From positions 4,836,001 to 4,900,000 of the forward strand of contig CM075940.1 of assembly GCA_038030265.1 (NCBI GenBank): 64,000 bases of DNA, written 5' to 3'. The notes beneath the pieces are model-generated. The model saw only the letters and a list, made by a program, of their open reading frames with translations. It made no database searches and was not told the DNA's origin. This document shows, piece by piece, positions 47,817 to 60,410 of the stretch (the stretch's first letter is position 1; each line of letters starts with the position of its first letter). Position numbers and translations under genes: made by a program. This DNA comes from Corythucha ciliata (taxonomy: Eukaryota; Arthropoda; Insecta; Hemiptera; Tingidae).

Positions 47817-49096
47817 TATTGCTATCTATTCTATCAACTAAACTATAGTAAGTGCAATACACGTCTTTATGATTATGGGGGGAGGGGGTGAATTGGTGAA
47901 GGCATTATGCTATTTTTTTTTAATTAATAAACAAATTCGAAGGATCAAAACTCGATCTCAGGAGAACTCATAATCAAAAGAATTGGCCAACGTCAAAGCA
48001 CGCACATCAATGCGTTACTTGAAAACATTTGCACTATTGTCTGGACCAAGGACTGGAAAACGTGAAGTTGTATTTCCGCTTTTAGTATTTTTTTTAGGGA
48101 AATTACATAAAATTAACATGAGAACCGTCCGTAAGCCGTTTATTTGAAATGTAATATAAACATATGTAAGTTAAAGTACCAAATTTGATTTTGAAAAATA
48201 TATTTATTATGTTTCAAACACTTCAAATTTTTTCTTATTGTTTGGTAATTATTGGAAGAGAGGTATTACGAGAACACTATTCAGACAAAAGCTCCCGTAG
48301 GAAAACCAACTGTTGGTACCCAGCTCGTTTTGTCGCTTTCTCGACAAACGTGAGGATGTACAGGACTTGTTTTTGAAACGCGGCGTACAATTTACATAAT
48401 TTTTGAAATTTCGTATTCCTATATTCGCCACTCACTCCTTCAACCGGAATCCATTCACTCTCGTGACGAACAATACGACAGTACCGAAAAACTGTGTCGA
48501 GGGCTTTGTTGATCTCTGAAGCCAGCTGACTCGCTTTTTTATTCAGGAGCGCGCTAGAATTGGGTGGAAATGGGGAAACGTGTGAGTTATGATTCATTGA
48601 GAACAAAGTAAAAATTTGCTAAGAACCTGAAAATGATTTCTTTTATAAATTTGACGTGGAGCTCGCACAATCGATCAAGGCTCTTCGCAGCCTTCAACTC
48701 TGTTGTGAAACTCGCCCAGGCATTGTCGAAGACGATGCTCAAATAGCTTATAAGAGCAACAGAAAACTTCCTCAGGCCGTGCAAATGGATGTTCACCTTA
48801 TGAGTAAATGGTCGTTTTATAAGAACATATCAGCCTACAAGAAGAGAGGGGTGAAGAAGGGGGAGGGGGCGCCAAAAAGCAAACAAATCAAATGAAGTTT
48901 CACTTTTCCTAATTGGGTTGCATCGCATCACTACTTCCCGTGTACCCTGCCCACAAGTTGGCTCAACAACTTTTCTGATTCGACTTCTTTGAAAAAGACC
49001 AAGTGGCTATAAAGCCACTGGGTTTGATTGCTCGATTCGAAAATTGGTAACCAACCTCCTCCTTCCCCAACCCCGGCGATTCTGCTCGTGCACCGT
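47817..49096. repeat. tandem duplication, right unit
   Basis: This is the second copy of 46,609-47,816. It carries an extra G-rich segment (about 48,813-48,900, with GAAGGGGGAGGGGGCGCC) in place of a short stretch in the left unit. It also has single-base differences around 48,915-49,015 (for example GCCCACAAG against GCCCCACAAG). It holds the GCP6 terminal exons nearest the rest of the gene. Confidence 0.9.
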
Positions 49097-52000
49097 CCGT
49101 GAGGAGTATTGCCCGAAGTGTATCATTACTAGTCACTTTACCGTCTGTCACCTCGAAAAGCCTTGACGCAAGCTCGTGCTTTCTGGCCCACCGTGGAGAG
49201 GACAGATTCGGTCCAAAACCAACGAAGACGCGAAACGCTAATTTCTGGCTACTTAGAGGGTGGGTCTCTGACGACCGCCTACGGGCATTTTGTCAGAGAC
49301 CGACTTAATTTAGCACCGACCGAATTAAGCATCATCTTACAATTAGAGACTCATAAACCACGCTCGGCACAGATCGGAACACATTGAAAAAATGGGGCAA
49401 CTTAACCCCGGGGCATTTTTGGCAAAAATAGCCAAATCAAAAGTAGACGAAACATCGTATCTAGGGGTCCTCAGCATGGCGAAGGGGATTTTTTATCAAT
49501 CGAGCAGTTCAAGAGGTTCTCACCGTGATTCCCATGTTTTTGGCGGATTTATCCAATTTTCGGGGCCCTACGGTTTTTTTTTTCGTGGACAGCAGTCGCG
49601 TTATCGTCAGCCCCGAAGTCCAAGAAAAAGCCTCGTCGACCCAAGCGGAGCACACTGAACCACCGAAGAATACAGACATTCGACCGAAACCAATGACGAC
49701 GCAAAACGTTCATTTATGGCCACTTTTGTGGGTCACTAAAGCCCAAGGTCACATGCATTTCTCAATTCAGCAAGGCCTGTGGGAATGAACCACGTCCGAG
49801 GAAAATAAAAAAAAACACTTCGAAAAAATTACCCAAAACGAGCTCATTTCAGGCCACTTTGAGAGTCACTGACGGCCCTCTGAAGGAGTTCTGGCCGAGA
49901 CCGCCTGCATTTTTCAGTTGATCAAGGTCTGATGGACTCACAAACCTCATTCAGCTCAGATTGGAAAACTTTACAAAAATTGCCCGAAAAGTCACCCACT
50001 TAACCTCTCGGCGTTTTTTCCGAAAATTCAAAAATTTGCTTCTCTGGCACGGGCAATCTTGTGCTAGAAGTGAGGTCCTGGATGGGACTCTGGCCAGCCC
50101 GTTTCTGGCCGTCAGAAACTCAATGTCTGACCATAGGCTGATTTCGTTTGAGGTTGAGTTTCCTCAGAAGTACAGCTTATCGGCATCCCAGGAACGCGGA
50201 TTGAGATGTTTTTAAAGGACGTCTCGAGGAGGAATTGACCTTGACACCCAGTGCCGGGCCGACCTGGATATGGCCGTGGAGGCAGTCAGTTCAGCGATTC
50301 TCAGGGCGTACTACGAGGAAAGCTGGCCTGTAAAGATGAAGAGAGAGAATAGGGAAGTCGCGTGGTGGAACAATGAGCTGGAGGTGCTCAGAAGCGAAAC
50401 ATGGAGGCTTTACTATAGGGCCAGATCACGTGGGGAGTGGGAGGCTTATGAGCGCTCCCTCACGGAGTAAGGCCCTAGGAAAGAAAAGCGGGCCAAAAGT
50501 GGGCAGACTGCAGAAGGTCCTGTCCAAAGAGAGCCCGGGCCACATTGGTCAAATCAAAAAGGCAGATGGGGCGTATACTGAGAGCCCTAAAGAGATCCTA
50601 GAGGTCCTCCTGCATTCTCACTTCCCCGATTCCAGGGATGCAGGGGCCACAAATGTACAGAGCGAAGTGGTGGGTGACTAATGCGACTAATGAGAGGAGT
50701 CTTCGGAAAGCGAAAATCTTTATCCTGTCTTTTCAGTAGACCCCCCCAGACTGCTTTTCAGTAGACATTCAAACACTGAAGACGCCGAACAGGCGAAACC
50801 GGTTTGTCTTGGACACTCCTCAACGAGGTATGACTGACAACGTAGGCAACTACGGCTACGTATCTAATTTGTATTATTGCACGCCTTGTATATATAACGA
50901 TTTTACTAATCCTAATATTTCGGAAAGCGAAGATCTTTATCCTGTCTGACAGCCAGGCAGCTCTTAAAACCCTAGGCTCAAGTGTCGTGAATTCGAAACT
51001 AGTCTGGGGCTGTCTTGAAGCCCTCATGCGTGTGGCAACGGTTAAACGCCTTACTTAGATGTGGGATGAGGGGGTTTGAGGGAAATGAAATGGCTGATCA
51101 GCTCACGAAGAGAGGATCAGAGATGCCTTACGTGGGCCCGGAGCTATGTCTCGGGGTCAGGAAGTCCTTCACGAAGAGGCAGGTGCAGGCGTGGTTGGAC
51201 AAGAGGAATCGTGAACACTCGGTTGTACAACCAGGTCTCAGACAGTCCAAACTGTTTGTCTCCCCAAAGTGACGTTCGGTGATCTCTCTGAGTCGAGGCG
51301 ACCTTAGGATCTTGGTGGGACTGCTAACGGGACATTGTGCCGGGACTGTCCTGCGACTAGGCCTTGGAAAAATCAGAGCACTTACTGTGTGAGCGCGAGG
51401 CTCTGGGGCGATTTCGCTTTCACCATATTGGAAGTGATGGGCTTCAACCGGAGGTCATTTCCAGGATCGCTAGGGGGAATATTCTCAACTTCGTCAAGGA
51501 GTGATGGCGGAGGACGCTAGGAATTTAGCGTCTTACTTTTGCAGGGCAACCTGACACAATAGATCTTATAGGTCGAGTTGGTAGGAGATAGTTCCTCCAG
51601 GGCTTTCCTACCCGTTTTTACGAGGAAAAAAAAAGCCTGAACAGATCATGAATCGACATTCGCGTGCGGAAAAATAGCCAAACTGGCCATTCGCACCAAA
51701 AATATTAAATACTGACCATTCACGCGTGAAGAAAAAAACGACTGTTCGCGCCCTAAAATGACAAAACTAACGATTCGCGATTTTGAAATGGCCAAACTGA
51801 CGGTTCGCGCCCCGAAAATGTATAAAAAGATGCACCAAAGTGACCATTAGCGCCTTGGCTTGACGAGCTATTCGCAACCAAAAAACTACTAAACTGCCTT
51901 TCAAGCCGCTAAAATTAGCCTAACATGATATTCACGCCCCAAAATTAGCAACAGTGGCTACATGCGCCCTAAGCTGTACGCGTGAAGCTGACGATTCACG

Positions 52001-55000
52001 CCCTAAAAAAAGGGGGCTAAACTGGCTATTAACATTCTAACACTAAAATTGAGAAACTGGCCCCCTCCGAATTACCAAATCATCGATGATTCGGTCCCTT
52101 TCCACTTCACCAATCATTCTTGAAATACGTCGCGGTGTTGGCTCGCACTATAAAATAGCTACACGGCGCATTCCAGTTTCATTCCTTGAGTTTGAAAAAG
52201 GGTGATAAATCAGATTTAGGATGTCACGTCCTAAGTTTCATGTTCATATGGCCGGATTCTTGGAGGGGGGAATGGAGGAGGGCAAAGTTAGTAGCGTTCG
52301 AAATGGTAAGTCCAATTTTCATGCTCAACTAACAGTTTCACAGCTAAATAGCTAGTTTCGGGCTCTCGGTGGGGTGGACGAAGTTTGCAAATGATTGCTT
52401 TCACGCACGCAGCTAAACAACTAGTCTGTGGAGTGACAATAATATTACAAGTTTTTGGGGCTGGATACTTAATTTTGGTGTTTAACGTTTCCCTCGCTAC
52501 TTCCAGGAAGCAATGTGAGACTCGGGACACAAATCTATCGAGCGCTAGCCCGAAAGAGGAGGGCTCAAGCTCTCTGAGCCTCACCCTAGATCCGCATTTG
52601 GTCAGCCCGCAAGGGCGCTTAGGTTCAAATCAGAATTGCCAATATCCAAGGGAGAATGCTCGGTTCCTAGATTTTTGCTAACCGTTAGCGATGGAATAAT
52701 AGTTACATGAAAATGGGATGCATCGCAAAAAAAATTCCCTACGAACGACTTATTCTGATCGAGAATCTAACTGAATTTGACGATTTTCACGGGACCCCTC
52801 CCTATTCTTAACGAAAAATACATACCTGAGTCAGCTCGTTGCCCTTGAAAGAAGGTCGCATACAAAAGCGTTTTCGACAGTCGTTCAAATGCCACGTCGC
52901 TCTCTTCAAGAGCCAACACATATCAAAAATGAGCGTGTATTTGTTGATGCAGGCTTGAGTCAAAATCAAATTGATAGGCCAGTCTGTGATGTAGGTGAGT
53001 TTAATTTTCTTCAAATCCTGAAAAAGAAATCAATATTCACACACGTGGTTCCATCGAATTGCATTTTCTTACATACCAACTCTTCATTGCTATCTGGATC
53101 GGTTGATTCGTATCTGAAAGAAAGTCTGGGGCACGCAGTCTTTTCAACAATCATGTGGAGGCCTCTTAAAAACTTCCTCAAGTCAATTTTTTCTTTCATA
53201 AGAGAGTAGACGCTGTCAGTGAAGTTATGGCAGAATAATCCGAGAAAAAAGTGTTCTCTAATAGCTTTGAAGTCGTCGTAAATGTGGAAATTTTTGAAAA
53301 AAACATCCATCAATTTCCATTTGATATAATCGCTCTGGTTCATGAGTGGGACTGTGACGGATAAAAACAGAGAGCTGATTATTTCCGAGGGTGACGTTAG
53401 ATGGTCGCTATCTTCGTCAACTGTCGGTACATTTGGGGCTGATCCAAACGGAAATGAGCCCATTAATGGGGGGACTCTGAAAAAATTTCTTCGGGGTCGG
53501 GCGATTTCCAGTGTACCTTCACCGGATTGACTAGATTCTTTGCGATTGTCAACGAGAGGGGGATCAGTTTTTATTTCCGAGGAGTGAAGATCCGGGTCAC
53601 CAACAGACTGATGAGAATCGTCGTGATGTTCGATGGTTGGGGAGGCGATTTCCAGTGTACCTTCACCGGATTGACTAGATTCTCCGCGATTGTCAACGAG
53701 AGGGGGATCAGTTTTTATTTTCGAGGAGTGAAGATCCGGGTCACCAACGGACTGATGAGAATCGTCGTGATGCTCGATGGTTGGGGAGGCGATTTCCAGT
53801 GTAACTTCACCGGATTGATTAGATTCTTCGCGATTGTCAACGAGAGGGGGATCAGTTTTTTTTTCCGAGGAGTGAAGATCCGGGTCACCAACGGACTGAT
53901 GAGAATCGTCGTGATGTTCGATGCGTGGGGGAGGTGACGTCTCAATACTTGAAGCAATCGGGAAACGTTCCGAACAGGGTAACTCAGTCTCAATTTGTTC
54001 ATCTTCTTGGGGCGCGGACTTTTCATAGTCATCCTTGTCTCGAACTGACCTCGTTACTCGTTTCAATGGCATCCCAGAACCCAAATCGTCATTTGATTCA
54101 GACGCAGACAAGTCTGGAGGTTCGACTGCAAACGTTTCGCTGTCGTCCTTGTCCTGAACTGACCTTGTTACACGCTTTAACGGCATGCCGCACCCAGGAA
54201 CAGCTGTATCACTCATTGTTTCATACGCAGACTCAAAGCAGTCATCTTCGTCTTCTTCTGATTCCGTAAATCGCTCTAATACTGTGGCAGATTCAGGGTT
54301 TCCCTTGGTTTGAGGCATTGATTCTACGACGTCGCATTGAACTGACTTCTCCACTCGTTTTAACGCTCTGCCACGCTCATGATCTTTTTTATTTCGCTTT
54401 AGTTTCCACTCATTCCTAGCCTGCTGCTTTTCAATTGTTTGGGTTTCCTTCGAATGCCGGTCAATAATATCTAGCCTGGAGAATAACTCTAAGCAATTTG
54501 GAGGGGATTGACAATAAAAATAATAACTCACCTTAGCAGTTCTTGGCTTTCACTGTCCCGAACTTCTTTAATTTTTGCTTCGAGCACGGCTGTCATTTCA
54601 AGTATTTCGTCCTCGACTTCCTTTGCTCTGATCACTTGATTAGACCTCGGTAAATCTTCAGCAAGCCTTTGCCTCTCCATGCGTTTCGAATACTGTCTTA
54701 TCTTGCCCTCGGTTTCCATATTCATTTTGATCCCAATCGAACCTATGGAACTTCCTATTTAACCAACAATCATTCGCAATATCGAGCGATACATACTTTC
54801 CTTCCTAATTTTGTCGATTTCTTGACGATCAAACACTTCCGTCTCCTCAAATTCAGGCTCAGATCGGTCTTCGTAAGATTCGAAAAATCGGGCCCATTTC
54901 GTCAAAAGAGAATTAAGGTCCCTTTCATTGAGGGCTACTCTCAATTCTGGTTTTTCCTCGTACCTCTCCAAAAGAGAGGAAAACTCGTCCTGAAAATAGA

Positions 55001-56734
55001 GTAGGAAGGGGGGGTTAACGTCTAAGTTTTAAGGCGAGTAACACTATTACCTCAGCAATGAGACTTAGAAGGAAAACATTTCGACCGCATTGTAAGATAT
55101 CTTCAGCAATGAGAAAACATGGAAGCTCTTGTTTTTTAAGTACGAACGCGTTGATGAAGCTTTCACGGTCGAATATCTCATCTTCCGTAGTTCTTCGTTC
55201 GACGAAAAATTTGGGGTTACAAACCCCTCGAAAAATCCACATGTCAATCATGCTAAAATTCGGTATTTTAGTGACGATGGAATTATTGGGAAACTCGAGA
55301 GAATATACGTGAAATAAATGTTGCATATTTCATCTAAAAATTGCAGGCAAACTTTTCTTGAATATCGAGAAGATTCGAGTACTCCTCTTAGTGCATTTTT
55401 CACTAGCTGGGCGCCATTTTCAGTCTGGTCAATATAACTTTTAATCTGTCTTATCTGAAAATGAAAGTCACTCCACTGCACCCATTTCACTGTTTAAAAA
55501 AACATAAAAAAAATCAACCTGAAGGCTTTGATGATTCATTAACATGAAGAACGGTGGGAAATCCAATTCACGTGGAGAGAAAATCACGCCCGTAGCATAA
55601 TTTTGCAAGTATCTCGATAACGAAGAAATTGAAAACGGTTCAGCAGTGTTATCAAAAACCGATCTGTGGAGGCTGTCGAAGGCGCTTCCAGCAAGGCAGA
55701 CATTTCTGGTACATCTTAGCAGGGCTGCATGGCTCAATTGATTGGTGTGTATCCCTTGATTCAACTGAAATTCATCGTTAACCTTGGAACAATGAATAAA
55801 CAAATTGGTGGTAAATTGAACGCGAAATTGAAATTGGTTTTCTTACTTGACGAAAGCATTTAGACACGATACCAGTCATTAGTTGTTTAACGCAGCTTAT
55901 TAATTGTTCGGAAGAGACGCATTTTTCGGGGCACAGCACGTTATCAACTGCGCTCAACAGTATCTGGAGTTCGGACGCATTGGGTTGGTCATCTCTGTGT
56001 GTCACTTGAACTGCTACATCACTAAATCCAAAAAATTCAGAATTAAAAACTAGAAACAAAAGAACGCAGTAGATGGTGGTGCACCTTTGCGTCGGAGGCG
56101 TCTTAGTGACGAGTGTTGTTTCCGACCGACTCTCCGACAACAGTCTACTGAAAGGCTTGCTTCTAGGATCTGACGATCCTGGAAATACGCTTGTTTCGGG
56201 GGGGTTGTAAACCTCGTCTGGGTCCTATTGAAAATATAAGTGGAAGTTGCTTCGTAAAGGAACGGTGTGAACTTCAAGATAAACTCCGTACCACTCTCTC
56301 AGAAAGCAAGCCCATGTATAGGACAAACTTTAAAACGGACTCAAGGTTAGGGTAGTTTAAGCTTTCCAGTCTTGTGAAACAACGAACAAGCTGTTGTTCG
56401 AGCATCATAGCTTCATTTGTAAATCCGTGTTTGAAATATAAGGCGTATTTCAAGTAAATAAGTAATTCATCATAATCTGGATCGCCTGGTCAAGTGTGAA
56501 AGGAGTTGAAAAAATCTAGGAGGAGTTGATGAAATTTAACGGCATTGTACAATGAACCAACTTACAGGGAGTATCTGGTTGCTTAAATAGGAGAGAATCG
56601 AAAGCTCTACGAAAAAGCTTGACTTGCATCTTCTTCTGGTCAATCGAAGGATTCAATTCCCGACATTTTCTGGCGAAAATCTCACTTAATCCCTTCACTA
56701 GCTCAGGAACGCTTTTATTACTTAGATCTTCCAT
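48277..56734 (-). CDS. TUBGCP6: gamma-tubulin complex component 6
   Basis: Thirteen exons keep one frame of about 1,243 aa: 56566-56734, 56292-56485, 56085-56224, 55847-56021, 55519-55782, 55309-55454, 55051-55252, 54797-54989, 54532-54742, 53077-54475, 52826-53017, 48627-48796, 48277-48553. GCP6 belongs to the gamma-tubulin ring complex that nucleates microtubules. The N-terminal grip1 part ends with MIDMWIFRGV (GCP pattern D-W--xG) and CFLIAEDILQCGRNVFLL. A charged coiled-coil stretch (residues about 495-565) and a long acidic linker follow. The grip2 part has ITDWPINLILTQAC, matching human DWPLNIVIT, then HLHGLRKFSVAL and the GYQQLVFLREL end. The long linker between the grips marks GCP6 rather than GCP2-5; human GCP6 (1,819 aa) also has repeats there. 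The ATG lies 9 nt after a TTTTTTTCAG acceptor. Intron 11 is 4 kb and holds a LINE. Confidence 0.92.
49190..50000. repeat. diverged repeats inside GCP6 intron 11
   Basis: Loosely repeated pieces of about 400 bp share ACCAAYGAMGACGCRAAACG, a TGGCYACTT stretch, CTCAYAAACC and CTCAGATYGGAA-type landmarks. The second half is more decayed. There is no coding sense, despite several short frames. Confidence 0.45.
50045..51600 (+). pseudogene. defective non-LTR retrotransposon
   Basis: Order of pieces: the end of an endonuclease domain (MSDHRLISFEVEF); the linker before reverse transcriptase (VAWWNNELEVLRSETWRLYY, then KESPGHIGQIKKADGAY); a gap where reverse transcriptase should be; RNase H (ILSDSQAALKTLG, then GNEMADQLTKRGSEMP); and the GLLTGHC segment before the terminal knuckle. 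This follows R1/Jockey-type LINEs. Several frame changes and the missing RT core make it inactive. It lies in intron 11 of the GCP6 gene in antisense orientation and resembles the fragment at 30,241-31,170 in RNase H but is not a close copy. Confidence 0.8.
51640..52090. repeat. degenerate repeat block with ACTGACSATTCGCGCCC core
   Basis: Units of about 25-35 bp with AAACTGACGATTCGCGCC-type cores and CCTAAAAT spacers recur roughly a dozen times with strong divergence. The period resembles the other degenerate blocks but the motif is different. Confidence 0.6.
53500..53932 (-). repeat. coding tandem repeat in GCP6, three 48-residue units
   Basis: CACCGGATTGA/T recurs at 53,520, 53,664 and 53,808, exactly 144 bp apart. 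In the protein (about residues 746-890) each unit reads like IEHHDDSHQSVGDPDLHSS, followed by KTDPPLVDNR and a Ser/Glu-rich spacer. Differences among units are few, so expansion is recent. Upstream, a shorter motif (PLKRVTRSV) occurs twice, with a third related copy (ALKRVEKSV). Confidence 0.95.
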
Positions 56735-59700
56735 TTTTATAATCTGAAAAAAACAAAAAAAATTACAATGTAGCGTAACATAATAATAACCAGCGGCATC
56801 CGCGACTAGGTTCGAGTGAAGCTGATGAGCCGACGGCGGTACAGTGAAGTCACAACATAGAGTGCCCCCCTCCCCAGGCCGAAACCCGCACGGACAGCTT
56901 TTTTCAGGCCCGGCCCAGCCCACAGCATACAGAAGCCAAGGGCTGATATGTGGATGGGCAGGTCCCCTGGTGGAGTTGCCGATAGGATACGGTACCCTGA
57001 CTGCACTGGACCTGAAGTTGTAATGCCAGTGCGATGTCCTAGGGCTCTACAAGGCCTTAACGACTCCAAGGCCATTCACACCAAGAAAGCGACAAAGCAA
57101 TCTCCGAACTAATAAAGTTCGAAGTGAACTAGAGCCCCCTGAAACCAAACTGATCGCCGCAAAACTTGGATTGCGCCTAAACATCTCACTTAAAGTTACT
57201 AATAATTGTCAATTAGTCACCTTAATCATGAGTTTTTGGACTTTCACTTAGTTTAAATTAGAAATACTTCTTTGGGTCCTCGTAATGAGCAGGCGGCACG
57301 ACTACCTGAGAAGGTACCTCTAGAAAACCAAGACTCACACGTGAAAAACTCGTGTAAATATATTTCAAGACCCCGCATTAATAATTATCATCAATTTCTT
57401 CGGCAATGACTATTTAATGCTATCAACAATTTAATTGGGGGCTTACCGGGTATTTCGAAACTTCAGTTCAACTGTTCTCATTCTCACTTGTCACAAATAA
57501 TGAACAAGCCGGCGATAAGAAGATAACAAGCAAGCAGAAGCGGAGTGGACGATTCCCGCGCTCTAATGGCTCCAAACTCTAATCAATGTGCTTTGAGAGC
57601 GCTCTAGGTTTCAAAATGTGCGTTTCTTGTTCCGACTTTCTCTTCACTTTTCAAGTTTTCACAGTATTCTACGTGAAAATGTACGAGTCGCTTTGTAATT
57701 TCCCGTTTTTTAACTGTGAAATTAATGAGATGGCCACTCATGATTTTTGCCAACTTTTTAGTTACGTATATTTAATGACAAAAATATTTTGATGTTATTA
57801 CACGTGTAGCTAAAGAGACAAGCCCATCGACGTCCTATTGTCGAACTGCAACTTGAATTTTTCTAATAATTATTAGTCCATCCATTTCCACCAATTTTAT
57901 AATTTTTCAGGGTTCGTATTTGATGCCATACGTCACTCCATTTCATTCGAATCATTAAAAAAATTTAACAAATGCCTGTGCTCCTTTTAAACGAGTAAGT
58001 TTTTTGTTCAAAAATATGTTCCATCTGATTGCAATACAAACAGACCGTTTCATGCACGGAACATCTGTAATTTTTTCTTAAAACGGCCTTTTTGATCGAA
58101 AAACTTACTCGTGTAAAAGGGGCTTCACACAATTAAGTTTTATGATCAAAGTAGGATTTTTTCAAGTGGCAGACGTTCCAAGCCCGAAATTGTCTGTTTG
58201 CGATCAGGTTGAACATATTTTTGAGAATTACTCAACATAGTTTAAGCATGACCCCCCCCCCTCTCCCCACGGGATTTTGATTCCATTCTTCCATTTTTCA
58301 AATATCAGGAAAAGTGGCTCCTATGCCTTCCTTTTTCACTGGTGGTGTGCAATCCCCCCCCCCCCCGGGGGCGGTGAACATTTTTGCTTCGTCCCCCCAT
58401 TGATAAAATGCTGGATCAGCCGCCACTGGACCTGTGATTGGTCTATTATGCTTTCTTAGCAGTGCTTTTTATAAATTTAACAAAGGGCCTATACATGTAA
58501 GATATCAAACATGATTTATTTTGAAATGTAAAGAACGAGAAACGCGAAGGGCTTTTCAATTCAAAATAGGTGCATTAGGCTACATAGGTACACTAATTAA
58601 AATACGTACGTTTCTGTAGGCTTATTACAGGGTTATTATTATTATTAATCAGTGGGTCCCCACCTGGCCATGCCGAGTCCGAGGGCGCCAAAGCCCTTGT
58701 TACGGGGTTAAATAATGTCATCTCAAAGAGTTTTTGTAGAAAATTAAAGTTTAATACATTATTTATAAATTTAAATTCCATTATTAAGTATTTCCTGATA
58801 CGCTTCTTTTCCAGAGGCTGTAAATAGAAAGAGGAGAGCTAAGTGCATCCCCACCCCTTTTTTTCAAATTCTAAACCAATCTGTGAGCACGTAGAATAAA
58901 ATCGTCGGCAAAACAAAGTTTTCAGCCACACGTAGGTACTCTTGTTTGTTCTCTTACGAAAACAGAGACCTGTTAGCTCCGCCCTTCTGCAATTCTACGG
59001 GAATAAGCCAGCAATTTTTGAGTGCAAGTGGAAAACAATTCAAGAAGGGGGGACGAGAGATTCAGCTAGTTCATTCCTGCTATAAAGTGCTTCAGTAGAA
59101 AAGTACTGAATTGCTCTAAACTGGCTTTTCCTGTTGACGGCCAGGATCCACTTCTCCCGGTCTCTCTTTTTCGTATGGTTTATTGGGAAAACCGAAATTG
59201 AAGGCCAATGTATTTATCAGACGAATTACTGTAACCCACAACACAGCGCTGCACCATTTTAGTTTAAAAAAAAGCTTGAAAACGTCCTTTAAACGAAAGT
59301 CAGAGCACGTTCTTCGTAGGGATTCAATAGGAGAGGCAACTGAAGTTAGAACAAGTATTGCGCTAGTCTGCAGGACTGTCACTTTTACTGTGACTGTAAC
59401 TTAGCCCATACATCATTCCCTGAAAACTATTCTGAAGGAGTGAAAATGAAATCCGCGAAGTCAACTTCTTTAGGGAGCCATGACCACACGTTTGGTTTTT
59501 GAAAGAGCCAAACCGGCCCTGGACTTGGACTTTTGCGTTTATCGACCCAAAATTGGCTGAAACCAATCCTGGGAAATCAGCTTTTTGAATAAGTAAACAG
59601 TATTGTGAGCTTCCGCCAAATTTGAGTTTTTAATGGGCCATACCAGCGAAATTACTTTTTTATCCTACTCGATGTGAAAACACGTGCTTTCATGACTCGC

Positions 59701-59786
59701 AACTGTCATGAAAATACGATTTTAATGTCTAGGCATAAAAATGTTTGCCAAAATTTGTCACCAAGATGCACTTCGGATAGCTATGG
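56735..59786. other. flank upstream of GCP6, no gene seen
   Basis: The GCP6 promoter and any 5' UTR exon should lie on the minus strand here, but I could not place them. A foldback spans about 57,985-58,236. Runs of C occur at 58,252 and 58,357. A TTATTATTATTATT tract followed by a GC-rich stretch near 58,630-58,710 may be a decayed retroelement end. No frame resembles a protein. Confidence 0.4.
57985..58236. repeat. foldback element of about 250 bp
   Basis: The left half (AACGAGTAAGTTTTTTGTTC, AAAAATATGTTCCATCTGAT) is mirrored by the right half (GATCAGGTTGAACATATTTT). Inner copies (CGAAAAACTTACTCG) also pair with the outer left arm. Pairing is imperfect, so it is an old MITE-like insertion. 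Confidence 0.5.
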
Positions 59787-59933
59787 CATTTTTTAGTGCA
59801 TTTCATTCTGAAAATGCACTATTGGTCTCGTCGTGATGGTGGCAAACATGGGTCATGTCATGTTTTTTTCACGTTTCAGAACCTCTAGAACACGAATTCA
59901 GTGGGCTCCAAGGATTCATATATATGTCGCATC

Positions 59934-60410
59934 CACTTGGCGAAATTGTCCACTTCATGAAATGAATGTCCCTTTCACGAAGTGGCTCCATCTGCCGTAA
60001 TATTAGAAAATTACGACATCTGGACAAAAAAAATATCCATTTCTTGAAAAGGAAATCGCGTTTGTCCAGTTGCTGAAATTAAGCTTCCCTACTAAAAGTG
60101 GGTGCACAACGTCATTTTTTAGCGGGTTTTTGAGTGCTCAATAAAATAACTTTTTTAAATAAAACAAAACTTGTTTCAGCATCAGAGATTCCTCACTCAT
60201 CCAGTTCACGAAAAGGATAATATTGTGCATCCACTTGCAGTAAGGAAGGTTGATTTCAGCAATTGGACAAACACGAATTCCTTTTCAAGAAATGGACAAT
60301 TTTGTTGTCCAGATGTCGTAATTTTTTGAAGTTACGGCAAGTGGAGCCACTTCGTGAAATGGACATCCATTTCGTGAAGAGGACAATTACTCGACATGGA
60401 TGCGATATAT
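59934..60410. mobile_element. 475-bp foldback transposon with inverted repeats of about 190 bp
   Basis: The ends are inverted copies, starting TCGCATCCACTTGGCGAAAT at the left and ending with the inverse of TCGCATCCATGTCGAG at the right. The match continues for about 190 bp, with GAAATGGACA and GCTCCACTTGCCGTAA blocks. It has inserted into a TA microsatellite inside another repeat. The 90-bp interior has no frame. Confidence 0.85.

Noticed and set aside
53527..53937. A plus-strand frame with a 48-residue internal repeat.
   Set aside because: It is the antisense shadow of the GCP6 coding repeat; 144 is divisible by three, so all frames repeat.
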